In this document: one piece after another, positions 1 to 8,010 of the stretch
Layout of the letters: each line of letters begins with the position of its first letter
Numbering within the stretch: the first letter of the stretch is position 1
Assembly (NCBI RefSeq): GCF_007971025.1
Contig: NZ_CP042436.1
Location: 2,542,001-2,606,000, forward strand
Length of the DNA stretch: 64,000 bases
Direction of reading: 5' to 3'
From: Mucilaginibacter ginsenosidivorans
Lineage (GTDB): Bacteria; Bacteroidota; Bacteroidia; Sphingobacteriales; Sphingobacteriaceae
Position numbers and translations under genes: made by a program
Notes under the pieces: model-generated
Told to the model about the DNA's origin: nothing
The model's database searches: none
Seen by the model: only the letters and a program-made list of their open reading frames with translations

Positions 1-2
1 GT

Positions 3-182
3 TCACGGGCCGTGGACCCGGATTTAATTAAAAAATCAGTTAACAATATTATTGCGGCTTATTTAAAGCGGATCGCCATTTATATCCGCGGAATAGCGGC
101 GAGGATTCCCTTAAAACAGCAAACAGATACAATGTTGTACCAAATCCCGTTCGCTTGTAGCGAAATCAAAATAACAGATTAA
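3..182 (+). CDS. possible 3' end of a gene cut by the window edge
   Basis: One frame stays open from the first bases to a TAA at 180-182, about 59 codons, with a helical-looking stretch near its start. I do not recognise the product. An open frame of this length can arise by chance, and no conserved motif is visible, so this may be non-coding. Apart from this frame I see nothing in the first 206 bases. Confidence 0.2.
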   Translation, partial: SRAVDPDLIKKSVNNIIAAYLKRIAIYIRGIAARIPLKQQTDTMLYQIPFACSEIKITD

Positions 183-206
183 TAAATAAGTCGAAAAGTT
201 AGCGGA

Positions 207-578
207 TCAACCCAATTGAGGCGGTTGGAAGATGGAACCGTGTCCCTGCGGTAGCTGGATGCGGTTGTTGGGGATGGTCAGCACCATGATAACATGGGTG
301 AAGAATTTTACCTGGCCCGGGGCCTGGAAATAGGTTTCCTGTACCAGGTTCTTTTGCGCTTCACGCTCGTTCGCGGCTTGTTTTTCGTCGGCTTGCTTCA
401 GCTTTTTCATTAGGTAACAATGCCCGTTGCAATGCAGCCATGGTCGGCTGCGGTTCTCGCAAAGTTTGGCGGCAATATAATTCCTGTTAAGCTCGAAGCC
501 CGCGTATACAAAAAAGCGCGAAAAACTACAGCTGACAATGCAAAAGATAAGCAATACGGCTGTGATCCTGTACTTCAT
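207..578 (-). CDS. small secreted or membrane-anchored Cys-containing protein
   Basis: The protein has 123 residues. An N-terminal hydrophobic stretch (about residues 5-20, with a Cys at its end) could be a signal peptide, lipoprotein signal or membrane anchor. A conserved-looking patch with two closely spaced Cys and a His (pattern LHCNGHCYLMKKL, about residues 49-61) is followed by a charged helix. From memory, proteins with this patch are common as uncharacterised small proteins in Bacteroidota. Function is unknown; the Cys/His patch suggests metal or redox chemistry (inference). The start at 578 is chosen because a near-perfect promoter ends only four bases upstream of that ATG, so an upstream in-frame start is unlikely. 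Confidence 0.6.
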   Translation of the reverse strand: MKYRITAVLLIFCIVSCSFSRFFVYAGFELNRNYIAAKLCENRSRPWLHCNGHCYLMKKLKQADEKQAANEREAQKNLVQETYFQAPGQVKFFTHVIMVLTIPNNRIQLPQGHGSIFQPPQLG

Positions 579-582
579 GGCG

Positions 583-612
583 CAAAGGTAGGCCACTTTT
601 TTTATTATACAA
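583..612 (-). promoter_or_regulatory. Bacteroidota-type promoter, possibly leaderless
   Basis: On the minus strand TTG (612-610) is followed by 19 bases and then TACCTTTG (590-583), an exact fit to the Bacteroidota consensus TTG-N19-TAnnTTTG. Only four bases separate the -7 box from the ATG at 578, so the message would begin at or next to the start codon. Confidence 0.6.
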
Positions 613-651
613 GTAATACAGCCGACAAAACAAACCAGGATTTTGCAGGCA

Positions 652-679
652 TAAAAAAACCCGCCGCAAGACGGGTTTT
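652..679 (-). terminator. intrinsic terminator after the secreted paralogue array
   Basis: The stem AAAACCCG/CGGGTTTT, with an 8-base loop, is followed on the minus strand by seven T. It lies about 25 bases beyond the stop of the 705..1076 gene. The stem is symmetric enough to act on plus-strand transcripts too. Confidence 0.6.
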
Positions 680-704
680 GTGGAAAATTATATAATACCG
701 GCGC

Positions 705-1076
705 TTATTTATCGGTTACCCGCTTCAACGTAGTGTGGAACATCGTTCCCTGGAAATCAAGATCGATGCCACAGGTATCGGCGGCAGGATAATATTTGCC
801 TTTGTGTGGTATAACAATACCCTGGCTATTGGTAACGCTGAATTTGAATTCGTTCCCGCTTACCTTCCCGCTGTCAATGGTTACTTCGTGGTCCTGCGAT
901 TCGCCGGTACCGGTTAGTTTATCCCCGTCTATTTTAAAGGTGTAGGTCAGTACAACCTCATTCCCATCGGGGGTAGTTACGCTGCCGCGCCATTTTCCCG
1001 AGAAATCGGCTATGGCTGCCATACAAACTGTTACAAAGCAGAATAACGCTGCCGCAATAAAAATCTTCTTTTTCAT
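705..1076 (-). CDS. small secreted protein, paralogue 1 of 5
   Basis: The protein has 123 residues with a clear signal peptide (about residues 1-20, ending near AAIA) and a mature part of about 100 residues rich in predicted beta strands. It shares with four neighbours the pattern G-W-(K/R)-G...PDGN...YTF..DGDKLTGT....G.V.GN.F.F...GKYY...LDF.G...HTTLKR..DK. I do not recognise a named family; the strand pattern and size resemble a small calycin or lipocalin-like barrel (inference). It lies 41 bases after paralogue 2 with no terminator between, so the two are probably co-transcribed, and a terminator follows at 652..679. The mature protein has a single Cys. Confidence 0.75.
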   Translation of the reverse strand: MKKKIFIAAALFCFVTVCMAAIADFSGKWRGSVTTPDGNEVVLTYTFKIDGDKLTGTGESQDHEVTIDSGKVSGNEFKFSVTNSQGIVIPHKGKYYPAADTCGIDLDFQGTMFHTTLKRVTDK

Positions 1077-1117
1077 AGTTTATGTGTTTTGATCAGATGT
1101 TCAACAAAATGGATAGC

Positions 1118-1486
1118 CTATTTATCGTCGCGCAGGAAAGTTACGTGAAATTTGGCCGCGCCCTCTTCGAAATTTAACGAAACGGAATCGCCTGCGGCAA
1201 CGTACTTTCCATACACGGGAATAACATTACCGTCAGGGTCGGTCAGTTTGAATTTAAAGTCGTCGCCGGTTACTTTACCTTCCTGGATGTCGAGCGGATC
1301 GCCTTCGGCCTGGGCAGTGCCGGTTAGTTTTTCGCCGTCTACGTTAAAAACGAGGTGAAAATTATGGTCGTTACCTTCAGGATCTTTTAACGAGCCCTTC
1401 CATTTGCCCGACAAGCCGGCGATAGCCGCCAGGGCCACCGTAACAAAGCAAAGCAATGCCCCGGTAATAAGTGTTTTTCTTTTCAT
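1118..1486 (-). CDS. small secreted protein, paralogue 2 of 5
   Basis: The protein has 122 residues with a signal peptide (about 1-21) and the same motif order as its neighbours: GKWKGSL, PEGN, DGEKLTGT, GKVTGDDFKF, GKY, and a C-terminal K. It is more acidic than the other copies and has lost the Thr-rich end (HVTFLRDDK instead of HTTLKR). First gene of a probable two-gene unit with paralogue 1. Function unknown; secretion is predicted from the signal peptide, and a role outside the cytoplasm is inferred. Confidence 0.75.
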   Translation of the reverse strand: MKRKTLITGALLCFVTVALAAIAGLSGKWKGSLKDPEGNDHNFHLVFNVDGEKLTGTAQAEGDPLDIQEGKVTGDDFKFKLTDPDGNVIPVYGKYVAAGDSVSLNFEEGAAKFHVTFLRDDK

Positions 1487-1617
1487 TATTTTCAGTTTTT
1501 AATAAGATGCATGATCGGCCATTTACGTTACATTGTACTGGAAATAAACAGGTTCCGTAACCGGTACTTTCTGCGAACGCAGTCCCGATAACTACAGCCG
1601 GGTGAATTTGAGGTTGG

Positions 1618-1650
1618 AAAAAACCCCTCCGCCGAAAACCGGCGAAGGGG
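1618..1650 (-). terminator. intrinsic terminator downstream of paralogue 3
   Basis: CCCCTTCGCCG pairs with CGGCGGAGGGG around a TTTT loop, followed on the minus strand by a run of six T. It lies about 30 bases beyond the stop of the 1681..2049 gene and separates this transcript from paralogues 2 and 1. The rest of the 1487..1680 gap shows nothing I can name. Confidence 0.75.
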
Positions 1651-1680
1651 CACTTTATGAAAACTATTGTAAATGGTTGC

Positions 1681-2049
1681 TTATTTATCCGTAGCGCGTT
1701 TCAGGGTCGAATGCATTATATAGCCCTGGTAATCGATATTCAGGCTGATGGAATCGCCTTCGGCGAAATATTTCCCGCTGTTGATCACTTTTACCCCGTT
1801 AACGTCTATAGCAAAGGAAAGGCTGTCGCTTTTTACTTTTCCCTCTGTCAGGTCAACCGATCCCTGGGGCGAATTGCCCGTGCCGGTCAGTTTATCGCCG
1901 TCAATTTTAAATGTGTAGGCCAATGGGTATTCATTGCCATCGGGTGCTACAAGCGTGCCTTTCCAGCTGCCGTTCAGGTCGGCGAAATACGCAAATACAG
2001 CGGTGAAACTCAGCAGCAGCGCGCAGGTGATTAGTACTTTTCTTTTCAT
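1681..2049 (-). CDS. small secreted protein, paralogue 3 of 5
   Basis: The protein has 122 residues with a signal peptide (about 1-21). The mature part keeps the array pattern: GSWKGTL, PDGNEYPLAYTFKIDG, DKLTGTG, GKV, SGKY, STLKRATDK. It lacks Cys in the mature part, unlike paralogues 1 and 5. It follows paralogue 4 by about 80 bases with no obvious terminator between, so the two may form one transcript ending at 1618..1650. Function unknown. Confidence 0.75.
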   Translation of the reverse strand: MKRKVLITCALLLSFTAVFAYFADLNGSWKGTLVAPDGNEYPLAYTFKIDGDKLTGTGNSPQGSVDLTEGKVKSDSLSFAIDVNGVKVINSGKYFAEGDSISLNIDYQGYIMHSTLKRATDK

Positions 2050-2131
2050 GGTTGGTTTGTTGAGTTTTGATTGATAATAAGACTACTGATGGTTATCTAA
2101 GTTACAAACTATCAGTGATTTATTTGGTTCC

Positions 2132-2494
2132 CTATTTCTCTATCACGCGTGTCAGGGTAGTATGGGTCGACCTTGCACCTACATGCAGACTTATCGAGTC
2201 GCCATTGGCGTAGTACCTGCCTTTGTTCTTTATCTTCATCGTGTTGATGTTGGCGGTGAACCAGAGGCTGTCGCCTTTAACCATGCCGTCTGATATATCG
2301 AACGTGCCGATAGCTGATGTAACCGTGCCGGTTAATGTTGCACCATCACTTTTAAAAGTATAAGTGATCGGGAACTCGTTGCCGTCGGGGCCTTTTAACA
2401 TCGCCGACCATTTCCCGTTGATATCAGCAAACATGGCATATGCCGCCATAAAAAAACACAATAGGGCAGCTGTAATAAATATTTTTCTTTTCAT
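2132..2494 (-). CDS. small secreted protein, paralogue 4 of 5
   Basis: The protein has 120 residues with a signal peptide (about 1-20) and the shared core (GKWSAML, PDGNEFPITYTFKSDG, LTGT, GMVKGDSLWF, KGRYY, HTTLTR). It is the most divergent copy: GKW is followed by S-A rather than K-G, and the last strand is altered. It is separated from paralogue 5 by a terminator at 2540..2569. Function unknown; the relation to the neighbours is read directly from the shared motifs and length. Confidence 0.75.
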   Translation of the reverse strand: MKRKIFITAALLCFFMAAYAMFADINGKWSAMLKGPDGNEFPITYTFKSDGATLTGTVTSAIGTFDISDGMVKGDSLWFTANINTMKIKNKGRYYANGDSISLHVGARSTHTTLTRVIEK

Positions 2495-2539
2495 GTTGGT
2501 TTGATTTTAGATCGTATACATTAAATGCAGCCCTAACTA

Positions 2540-2569
2540 AAAACCCCTCCGTTAATTAACGCAAGGGGC
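2540..2569 (-). terminator. intrinsic terminator downstream of paralogue 5
   Basis: CCCCTTGCGTTAATTAACGGAGGGG folds into a long hairpin followed on the minus strand by five T. It lies just beyond the stop of the 2599..2961 gene and closes a single-gene transcript. Confidence 0.7.
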
Positions 2570-2598
2570 TTTGAACTATGAACTGTTTGGGTTGAATA

Positions 2599-2961
2599 TT
2601 ACTTGCTTGTGTCGCGAACAACGGTAGTATGTATCGTTTGTCCGCCAAAATCGATGTCGATGCCGCAGGAGTCGGCATACATTTTACCCTTGTGCGGATA
2701 ATCGTTGCCATCAACGGTAACTTTAAAGCTGAAGGTATCACCGGTTATCTTGCCGTCGTCCACAGTTACCGTACCGGCAGGCGATTCGGCCGTACCCGTC
2801 AGCTTGTCGCCATCGGCCTTAAAATTGTAAACAACCTGCAGGTCGTTGCCATCGGGAGTATGAATAGTGCCTTTCCACTTGCCGGTAAGGTCGGCCACGA
2901 CAGCCATCACAAAAATAAAGCAGGACAATAGCGCGCTTGCGATCAAAATTTTTCTTTTCAT
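2599..2961 (-). CDS. small secreted protein, paralogue 5 of 5
   Basis: The protein has 120 residues with a signal peptide (about 1-21). The core motifs are the clearest of the array: LTGKWKGT, TPDGNDLQVVYNFKADG, DKLTGT, DGKITGDTFSF, HKGKMYADSCGIDIDFGGQ, HTTVVR. It resembles paralogue 1 most in having the DSCGIDIDF stretch with one Cys, which suggests the outer members of the array share a closer history than the middle ones (inference by eye). It is transcribed away from the GH127 gene, with 220 bases between the two starts. Confidence 0.75.
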   Translation of the reverse strand: MKRKILIASALLSCFIFVMAVVADLTGKWKGTIHTPDGNDLQVVYNFKADGDKLTGTAESPAGTVTVDDGKITGDTFSFKVTVDGNDYPHKGKMYADSCGIDIDFGGQTIHTTVVRDTSK

Positions 2962-3155
2962 AAAACAGTTTGGTTTCTGGGTAATAAATGTAAGATTTTT
3001 ATTACAAAGTAAAAATCACCGGTATATTAAATTTTCAACAAACCGGCCCGTGTTTTTCCCTGATTTTGCAGTAAAAATACCGTTATCTTAATATTTAGGT
3101 TAAAATCCTGCTATATCCTGCTAAGAAGTACGCCCATTTGCTTCATCTGCCGGCG

Positions 3156-3163
3156 TAACTTTG
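3156..3163 (+). promoter_or_regulatory. -7 promoter element before the GH127 gene
   Basis: TAACTTTG is an exact match to the Bacteroidota -7 box TAnnTTTG and lies 18 bases before the chosen ATG at 3182. A TTTG occurs at 3137-3140, but the spacing (15) is shorter than usual, so the -33 box is doubtful. Confidence 0.4.
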
Positions 3164-3181
3164 TGCATCAGCAGCAACGCC

Positions 3182-5191
3182 ATGAAGAAGTATATCAGTC
3201 TTGCGTTATTAACAGGTTTAAGTTTACCCGCATTTGCGCAAAATAAAGACTACCCGATACAGCCGGTGCCTTTTACCAGCGTAAAACTGACCGATCATTT
3301 CTGGACGTCGCGTATCGAAACCAACCGCACGGTTACCATCCCTGCTTCTTTTGCCCGCTGCGACAGTACCGGCCGCATCAAAAATTTTGTGATGGCCGCC
3401 GAGCACCAGGGTAAATTCTGCACGGTTTACCCTTTCGATGATACCGACATTTATAAAACTATTGAGGGCGCGTCCTACTCGTTAGCCGAGCATCCCGATC
3501 CAAAACTTTCCGCTTACCTCGATTCGCTTATAACAATTGTAAGCAAAGCGCAGGAGCCGGACGGCTACCTGTACACGGCCCGTACTATCGATCCCTTGCA
3601 CCCTGGCCCCTGGGCCGGTCCCGAACGCTGGGTGAACGAGCAGAAGATGAGCCATGAACTGTACGATTGCGGCCACATGTATGAGGCCGCTGCGGCGCAT
3701 TTTATGGCTACCGGTAAACGCAACTTCCTCAATATCGCCCTGAAAAATGCCGACCTGCTGGTGCACACCTTCGGGCCCGATAAGAAACATGTTGCCCCCG
3801 GCCACGAGATAGTGGAAATGGGCCTGGTAAGATTATACCGCATCACCGGTAAGAAAGATTACCTCGACCTCGCCAAATTCTTCATCGATCAGCGCGGTCA
3901 CAAGGAGTATGATAAAAAAAGCAAAAACGAATACGAGAATGGCAAATATTTCCAGGATGATATCCCGGTAATACAACAGGATGAGGCAGAGGGACACGCC
4001 GTGCGTGCCATGTACCTGTACTCGGGTATGGCCGATGTTGCCGCGCTGACAGGCGACAGCGCTTACATTAAAGCCATCGACAAGATATGGAACAACATGG
4101 TTGGTAAAAAAATGTACGTGCAGGGCAGCATAGGTGCCGTTGGCGATGGTGAACGCTTCGGCGAGAACTACGAATTGCCCAATACTACCGCTTACAACGA
4201 AACCTGTGCCGCAATAGGCAGTGTATTCTGGAACCAGCGCATGTTCCTGCTGCACGGCGATTCAAAATATATTGATGTACTGGAAAAGACGCTATATAAC
4301 GGTTTGATCTCGGGCGTTGGGCTGGATGGCAAATCATTTTTCTACACCAATGCTATGCAGATCAGCAATAGTTTTTCGCACCCGGATATCGAGCGTGAGC
4401 GTTCGGGCTGGTTTGTTTGTTCCTGCTGCCCTACCAACGTAGTGCGGCTTATCCCATCAATCCCCGGCTATGTATATGCCGAGCAGGGTAATTCGGTGTA
4501 TGTTAACCTGTTCATAAGCGGCACGGGCAATTTAGTGGTGAACGATAAAAAGGTCAGCATAACGCAGGAAAATAATTATCCCTGGGATGGTGGCTTGGCC
4601 TTTACAATAAACCCTGCATCGGCTATGGATATGGACCTGAGAATACGCATACCGGGTTGGGCACGTAATGAGGCCATTCCGTCCGACCTTTATAGTTATA
4701 AAATGCCCTCTGCACAAAATGTTCTCATCAAAATAAACGGGCAGCCGGTAAATTATAGGATAGAGAATGGTTATGCCGTATTAAGCAAAAAATGGGTAAA
4801 GAATGATAAGGTGGAAGTAAACCTGCCGATGAATGTACGCCGGGTATTAGCGAACAGCAAGATAGACAACGACCAGGGTAAAGTTGCCCTTCAGCGCGGC
4901 CCCATTATGTACTGCGCCGAGTGGAAGGACAACAACGGGCTTGCCTGCAATATCATTCTGCCGAAGGCGGCGGAATTCAAAACAGCCTACCGGGCCGATA
5001 TGCTTAACGGCATAATGACCCTTGAGGCGCCGGCAAAGAGCATTACCATTGACGCTGCAGGGCAAAATGTAAGTACGCAAAACGTAACGCTTACCGCTAT
5101 ACCTTATTATTCGTGGGCGAACCGCGGCAAAGGTGAAATGACGGTGTGGTTCCCCGAGCAGGTAAAATATGTGGACATTTTAAGTAAATAA
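3182..5191 (+). CDS. glycoside hydrolase family 127 beta-L-arabinofuranosidase (DUF1680)
   Basis: The protein has 669 residues with a signal peptide (about 1-20, ending AFAQ), so it acts in the periplasm or at the cell surface. GH127 enzymes release L-arabinofuranose from plant arabinans, arabinogalactans and hydroxyproline-rich glycoproteins. The family's metal and catalytic set is visible: Glu340 and Cys342 (NETC) and the Cys415-Cys416 pair (CSCCPTN), matching the Glu-Cys-Cys-Cys zinc/thiolate site known from Bifidobacterium HypBA1. An (alpha/alpha)6 barrel is expected in the N-terminal two thirds and beta sandwiches after it. The start at 3182 is chosen because it begins the signal peptide; an in-frame ATG at 3161 would add seven residues. 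No SusC/SusD genes lie beside it. Confidence 0.9.
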   Translation: MKKYISLALLTGLSLPAFAQNKDYPIQPVPFTSVKLTDHFWTSRIETNRTVTIPASFARCDSTGRIKNFVMAAEHQGKFCTVYPFDDTDIYKTIEGASYSLAEHPDPKLSAYLDSLITIVSKAQEPDGYLYTARTIDPLHPGPWAGPERWVNEQKMSHELYDCGHMYEAAAAHFMATGKRNFLNIALKNADLLVHTFGPDKKHVAPGHEIVEMGLVRLYRITGKKDYLDLAKFFIDQRGHKEYDKKSKNEYENGKYFQDDIPVIQQDEAEGHAVRAMYLYSGMADVAALTGDSAYIKAIDKIWNNMVGKKMYVQGSIGAVGDGERFGENYELPNTTAYNETCAAIGSVFWNQRMFLLHGDSKYIDVLEKTLYNGLISGVGLDGKSFFYTNAMQISNSFSHPDIERERSGWFVCSCCPTNVVRLIPSIPGYVYAEQGNSVYVNLFISGTGNLVVNDKKVSITQENNYPWDGGLAFTINPASAMDMDLRIRIPGWARNEAIPSDLYSYKMPSAQNVLIKINGQPVNYRIENGYAVLSKKWVKNDKVEVNLPMNVRRVLANSKIDNDQGKVALQRGPIMYCAEWKDNNGLACNIILPKAAEFKTAYRADMLNGIMTLEAPAKSITIDAAGQNVSTQNVTLTAIPYYSWANRGKGEMTVWFPEQVKYVDILSK

Positions 5192-5265
5192 AATATTGAA
5201 AGCCTTCGGGCAAAGCGGATAGGCATAACCGGGCGTGTTTGGGGCGCCCGGGCGATCCGAAACAA

Positions 5266-5377
5266 CCCAAACCCTCCCCTGGAGGAGAGGGCTTTAAAAA
5301 AGGAATGATAGCAATACAACAATCAAATAATACAGCAATTCAACAATAAAAACAATCCCCTTTAGGGGGTAGGGGGC
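5266..5377. repeat. composite GC-rich palindromic repeat, copy 1
   Basis: Two small hairpins, CCCTC-CCCT/AGG-GAGGG at 5272-5291 and CCCCTTTAGGGGG at 5357-5369, are separated by an AT-rich spacer. The same two-part arrangement recurs at 9090..9181. The right end stops only a few bases before the ATG at 5382, so it supplies the sequence where a ribosome binding site would be. Confidence 0.65.
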
Positions 5378-5381
5378 AAAT

Positions 5382-6320
5382 ATGAAATTTACATGGAAAG
5401 GGGTTTTCCCGGCGGTTACGACCAAATTTACCGATAGCGATGAGCTTGACTTCGACGCATTTAACATCAATATCAATGCACAACTGGAAGCCGGCGTGGA
5501 TGGCTTTATACTTGGCGGCTCGCTTGGCGAAGCCAGCGTTTTAACCGACGAAGAAAAGTTCGCTTTGCTTAAACATACGGTAGCATATGTCGACGGCAAA
5601 GTTCCGGTACTGCTGAACATCGCCGAGCAAACCACCAAAGCGGCCGTTAGCTGCGCCAAAAGGGCACTAGACAACGGCGCCAGCGGACTGATGATGCTGC
5701 CACCAATGCGCTACAAAGCCGACGATAACGAAACTGTCGCCTTCTTTGCGGCAGTGGCGAAAAGCACGCCGCTACCAATTATGATCTATAACAACCCTGT
5801 TGATTACAAGATAGAAGTGACGCTGGATATGTTTGCCCAACTGGCCGAATACGATAATATCCAGGCGGTGAAGGAGTCGACCCGTGACATTTCAAACGTT
5901 ACCCGCATGATCAATCGCTTTGGCGACCGCTTCAAAATATTGACCGGGGTCGATCCGCTTGCCATGGAAAGCCTGGTTATGGGCGCCGATGGTTGGGTTG
6001 CCGGGCTGGTGGATGCTTTCCCGAAAGAAACTGTGGCTATTTTCCGGCTCGTAAAAGCAGGCCGAATAGCCGAAGCATTAGCGATTTACCGCTGGTTCCT
6101 GCCCGTACTGGAGCTCGACATTCATCCGAAACTGGTTCAGTATATTAAGCTGGCCGAAGTAGCCACCGGTATCGGCACCGAAAACGTTCGTGCACCGCGC
6201 CTGAAAATTGAAGGCGCCGAACGCGAAAAAGTACTGAAGATTATCAACGATGCATTAGCTGTCCGCCCGGTTTTACCTGAAGGCAGCTGGGGCAGGATTA
6301 GTAAATTGCAATCGGCATAA
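5382..6320 (+). CDS. DapA/NAL-superfamily lyase, probable 1-pyrroline-4-hydroxy-2-carboxylate deaminase
   Basis: The protein has 312 residues and spans a full class I aldolase TIM barrel. The Schiff-base Lys164 (AVKEST) and the Tyr136 of the YNNP motif are present, and a GGSLGEAS loop stands where GTTGE is usual. Family members include dihydrodipicolinate synthase, KDG aldolases and the deaminase of the hydroxyproline pathway, which turns 1-pyrroline-4-hydroxy-2-carboxylate into 2-oxoglutarate semialdehyde plus ammonia. I assign the last role from context: a semialdehyde dehydrogenase, a hydroxyproline epimerase and a D-amino-acid dehydrogenase follow on the same strand. It is the first gene of that cluster. 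Without the neighbours the substrate could not be told. Confidence 0.8.
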   Translation: MKFTWKGVFPAVTTKFTDSDELDFDAFNININAQLEAGVDGFILGGSLGEASVLTDEEKFALLKHTVAYVDGKVPVLLNIAEQTTKAAVSCAKRALDNGASGLMMLPPMRYKADDNETVAFFAAVAKSTPLPIMIYNNPVDYKIEVTLDMFAQLAEYDNIQAVKESTRDISNVTRMINRFGDRFKILTGVDPLAMESLVMGADGWVAGLVDAFPKETVAIFRLVKAGRIAEALAIYRWFLPVLELDIHPKLVQYIKLAEVATGIGTENVRAPRLKIEGAEREKVLKIINDALAVRPVLPEGSWGRISKLQSA

Positions 6321-6337
6321 TTCAACAATATCAATAA

Positions 6338-6421
6338 CTTCGTGTTCTCTGTGAAACGATCTGCGATTTCTGTGGTGATTTTACCACAAAGAACGCAGAG
6401 AACACACAAAGTTCACAGAGG
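6338..6421. repeat. CTTTGTG/CACAAAG-type palindromic repeat
   Basis: A long imperfect inverted repeat fills the gap between two cluster genes. The left arm (CTTCGTGTTCTCTG...CTGTGGT) pairs with the right arm (ACCACAAAGAACGCAGAG then AACACACAAAG) around the centre GTGGTGATTTTACCAC. The right end runs to within eight bases of the next ATG. It is distinct in sequence from the other repeats in this cluster. Confidence 0.6.
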
Positions 6422-6429
6422 AAAGCCTT

Positions 6430-8010
6430 ATGAAAACAGAAAACCTGATTGGTTATAAATATACCGGCAATAAGAAAGCCTTCAGAGCCATTGACCCATC
6501 TACCGGTAATGAGCTTGACGGCGAATTTTCCATTGCTTCCGCAGAGGATGTTGATGCTGCTTTGGCATTGGCCGAAAAGGCTTTTGCTGTATATCGTAAC
6601 ATCGACAAAAAAACTAAGGCAACTTTCCTTCGCAATATAGCCGAGGAGATAAATGCTATAGGCGACGAACTGATAGAACGCGCCATGGCCGAAAGCGGCC
6701 TGCCGCAGGCACGTTTACAGGGCGAACGCGGGCGCACCACAGGTCAGTTAAATATGTTTGCCGACCTGGTGGAAGAAGGCTCATGGGTGGAAGCAGTGAT
6801 TGACACTGCCTTGCCCGACCGCCAGCCGGCACCGCGCGCCGATATCCGCAAAATGCTGATCCCTATGGGACCAGCGGTGGTATTTGGCGCAAGCAATTTT
6901 CCGCTGGCCTTTTCCGTAGCAGGCGGTGATACCGCCTCGGCCTTAGCTGCCGGTTGCCCGGTTATTGTTAAGGCGCATCCTGCTCATCCGGGTACCAGCG
7001 CATTGGTTGCCGAAGCAATAAAAAAAGCAGCTGAAAAGAACAATATGCCCGACGGCGTATTCTCCATGCTTTATGACGATGGATATGCAGTAGGCGAAGC
7101 GTTGGTGAAACACCCCAAAACCAAAATAGTCACCTTTACCGGATCGTTTAAAGGGGGAACAGCATTACTCAAACTGGCACAGCAGCGCGAAAATCCTATC
7201 CCTGTTTTCGCCGAAATGGGCAGCGTCAACCCAACCATACTATTGCCTGAAGCATTGGAATGCCGATATCAGCAAATAGCCGAACAATACGCGGCATCTA
7301 TAACTTTAGGTGCCGGCCAATTCTGTACCAACCCGGGTTTGCTCATCGCCCTTAAATCGCCAACGCTGGATAGGTTCAAAAATGCTTTAGGCGGTGCGAT
7401 AGAAAAGATCACTTCGGCCACCATGCTCACGCCTGGTATCTGCAAAAATTATTCAAATCTTTCGGAAGAATCACTTCGTGAACAGGGGGTTACCTTATTG
7501 GGTAAAGGCAAATTAAGCGAAGGTAAAAATAACCAGGTACAGCCGGTAATAGCAGAAGTACGCGCCTCGTCGTTTCTCGTCAATCCGAAACTGAGGGAAG
7601 AAATTTTCGGCCCGTATTCGCTATTGGTGATAGCTGACTACGAGGTACAGTTGCAGCAGGTGATAGACGCCTTGCAGGGCCAGCTTACAGCAAGCATCGT
7701 AGCCGATGAAGGCGATCTGAAAACGCACAGGGACCTGATTCAAAACCTCACCAACATAGCGGGCCGGGTAATTTTGAATAATGTACCCACAGGAGTCGAG
7801 GTGGTGCAATCCATGCAGCACGGAGGACCTTATCCGGCAACTACAGACGGGCGTTTTACCTCTGTAGGTACGGGCGCCATTAAACGTTTCGTACGCCCGG
7901 TAGCCTGGCAAAACTGGAACCAGGACATGCTTCCGGATGAATTAAAAGACGGCAACCCGCTGGAAATATGGCGGCTGCTTAATAACAAATGGAGTAAAGA
8001 GAAGTCATAA
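6430..8010 (+). CDS. aldehyde dehydrogenase, probable 2-oxoglutarate semialdehyde dehydrogenase
   Basis: The protein has 526 residues, a length typical of the NAD(P)-dependent 2,5-dioxovalerate dehydrogenase subgroup. The catalytic Cys299 (GAGQFCTNPG) and general base Glu262 (FAEMGSVNP) are present, as is the cofactor loop (FGASNFPLAF, then AAGCPVIVKAHPAHPGT). It would oxidise 2-oxoglutarate semialdehyde to 2-oxoglutarate, the last step of hydroxyproline breakdown, feeding the TCA cycle. It has no signal peptide, so it is cytoplasmic. It follows the lyase gene after a repeat-filled gap of 109 bases. The final codons and stop overlap the first unit of the heptad repeat at 8003..8072. Confidence 0.88.
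   Translation: MKTENLIGYKYTGNKKAFRAIDPSTGNELDGEFSIASAEDVDAALALAEKAFAVYRNIDKKTKATFLRNIAEEINAIGDELIERAMAESGLPQARLQGERGRTTGQLNMFADLVEEGSWVEAVIDTALPDRQPAPRADIRKMLIPMGPAVVFGASNFPLAFSVAGGDTASALAAGCPVIVKAHPAHPGTSALVAEAIKKAAEKNNMPDGVFSMLYDDGYAVGEALVKHPKTKIVTFTGSFKGGTALLKLAQQRENPIPVFAEMGSVNPTILLPEALECRYQQIAEQYAASITLGAGQFCTNPGLLIALKSPTLDRFKNALGGAIEKITSATMLTPGICKNYSNLSEESLREQGVTLLGKGKLSEGKNNQVQPVIAEVRASSFLVNPKLREEIFGPYSLLVIADYEVQLQQVIDALQGQLTASIVADEGDLKTHRDLIQNLTNIAGRVILNNVPTGVEVVQSMQHGGPYPATTDGRFTSVGTGAIKRFVRPVAWQNWNQDMLPDELKDGNPLEIWRLLNNKWSKEKS

Noticed and set aside
705..5191. Polysaccharide utilisation locus around GH127
   Set aside because: No SusC/SusD pair, sigma/anti-sigma or hybrid regulator gene is present in the window nearby.
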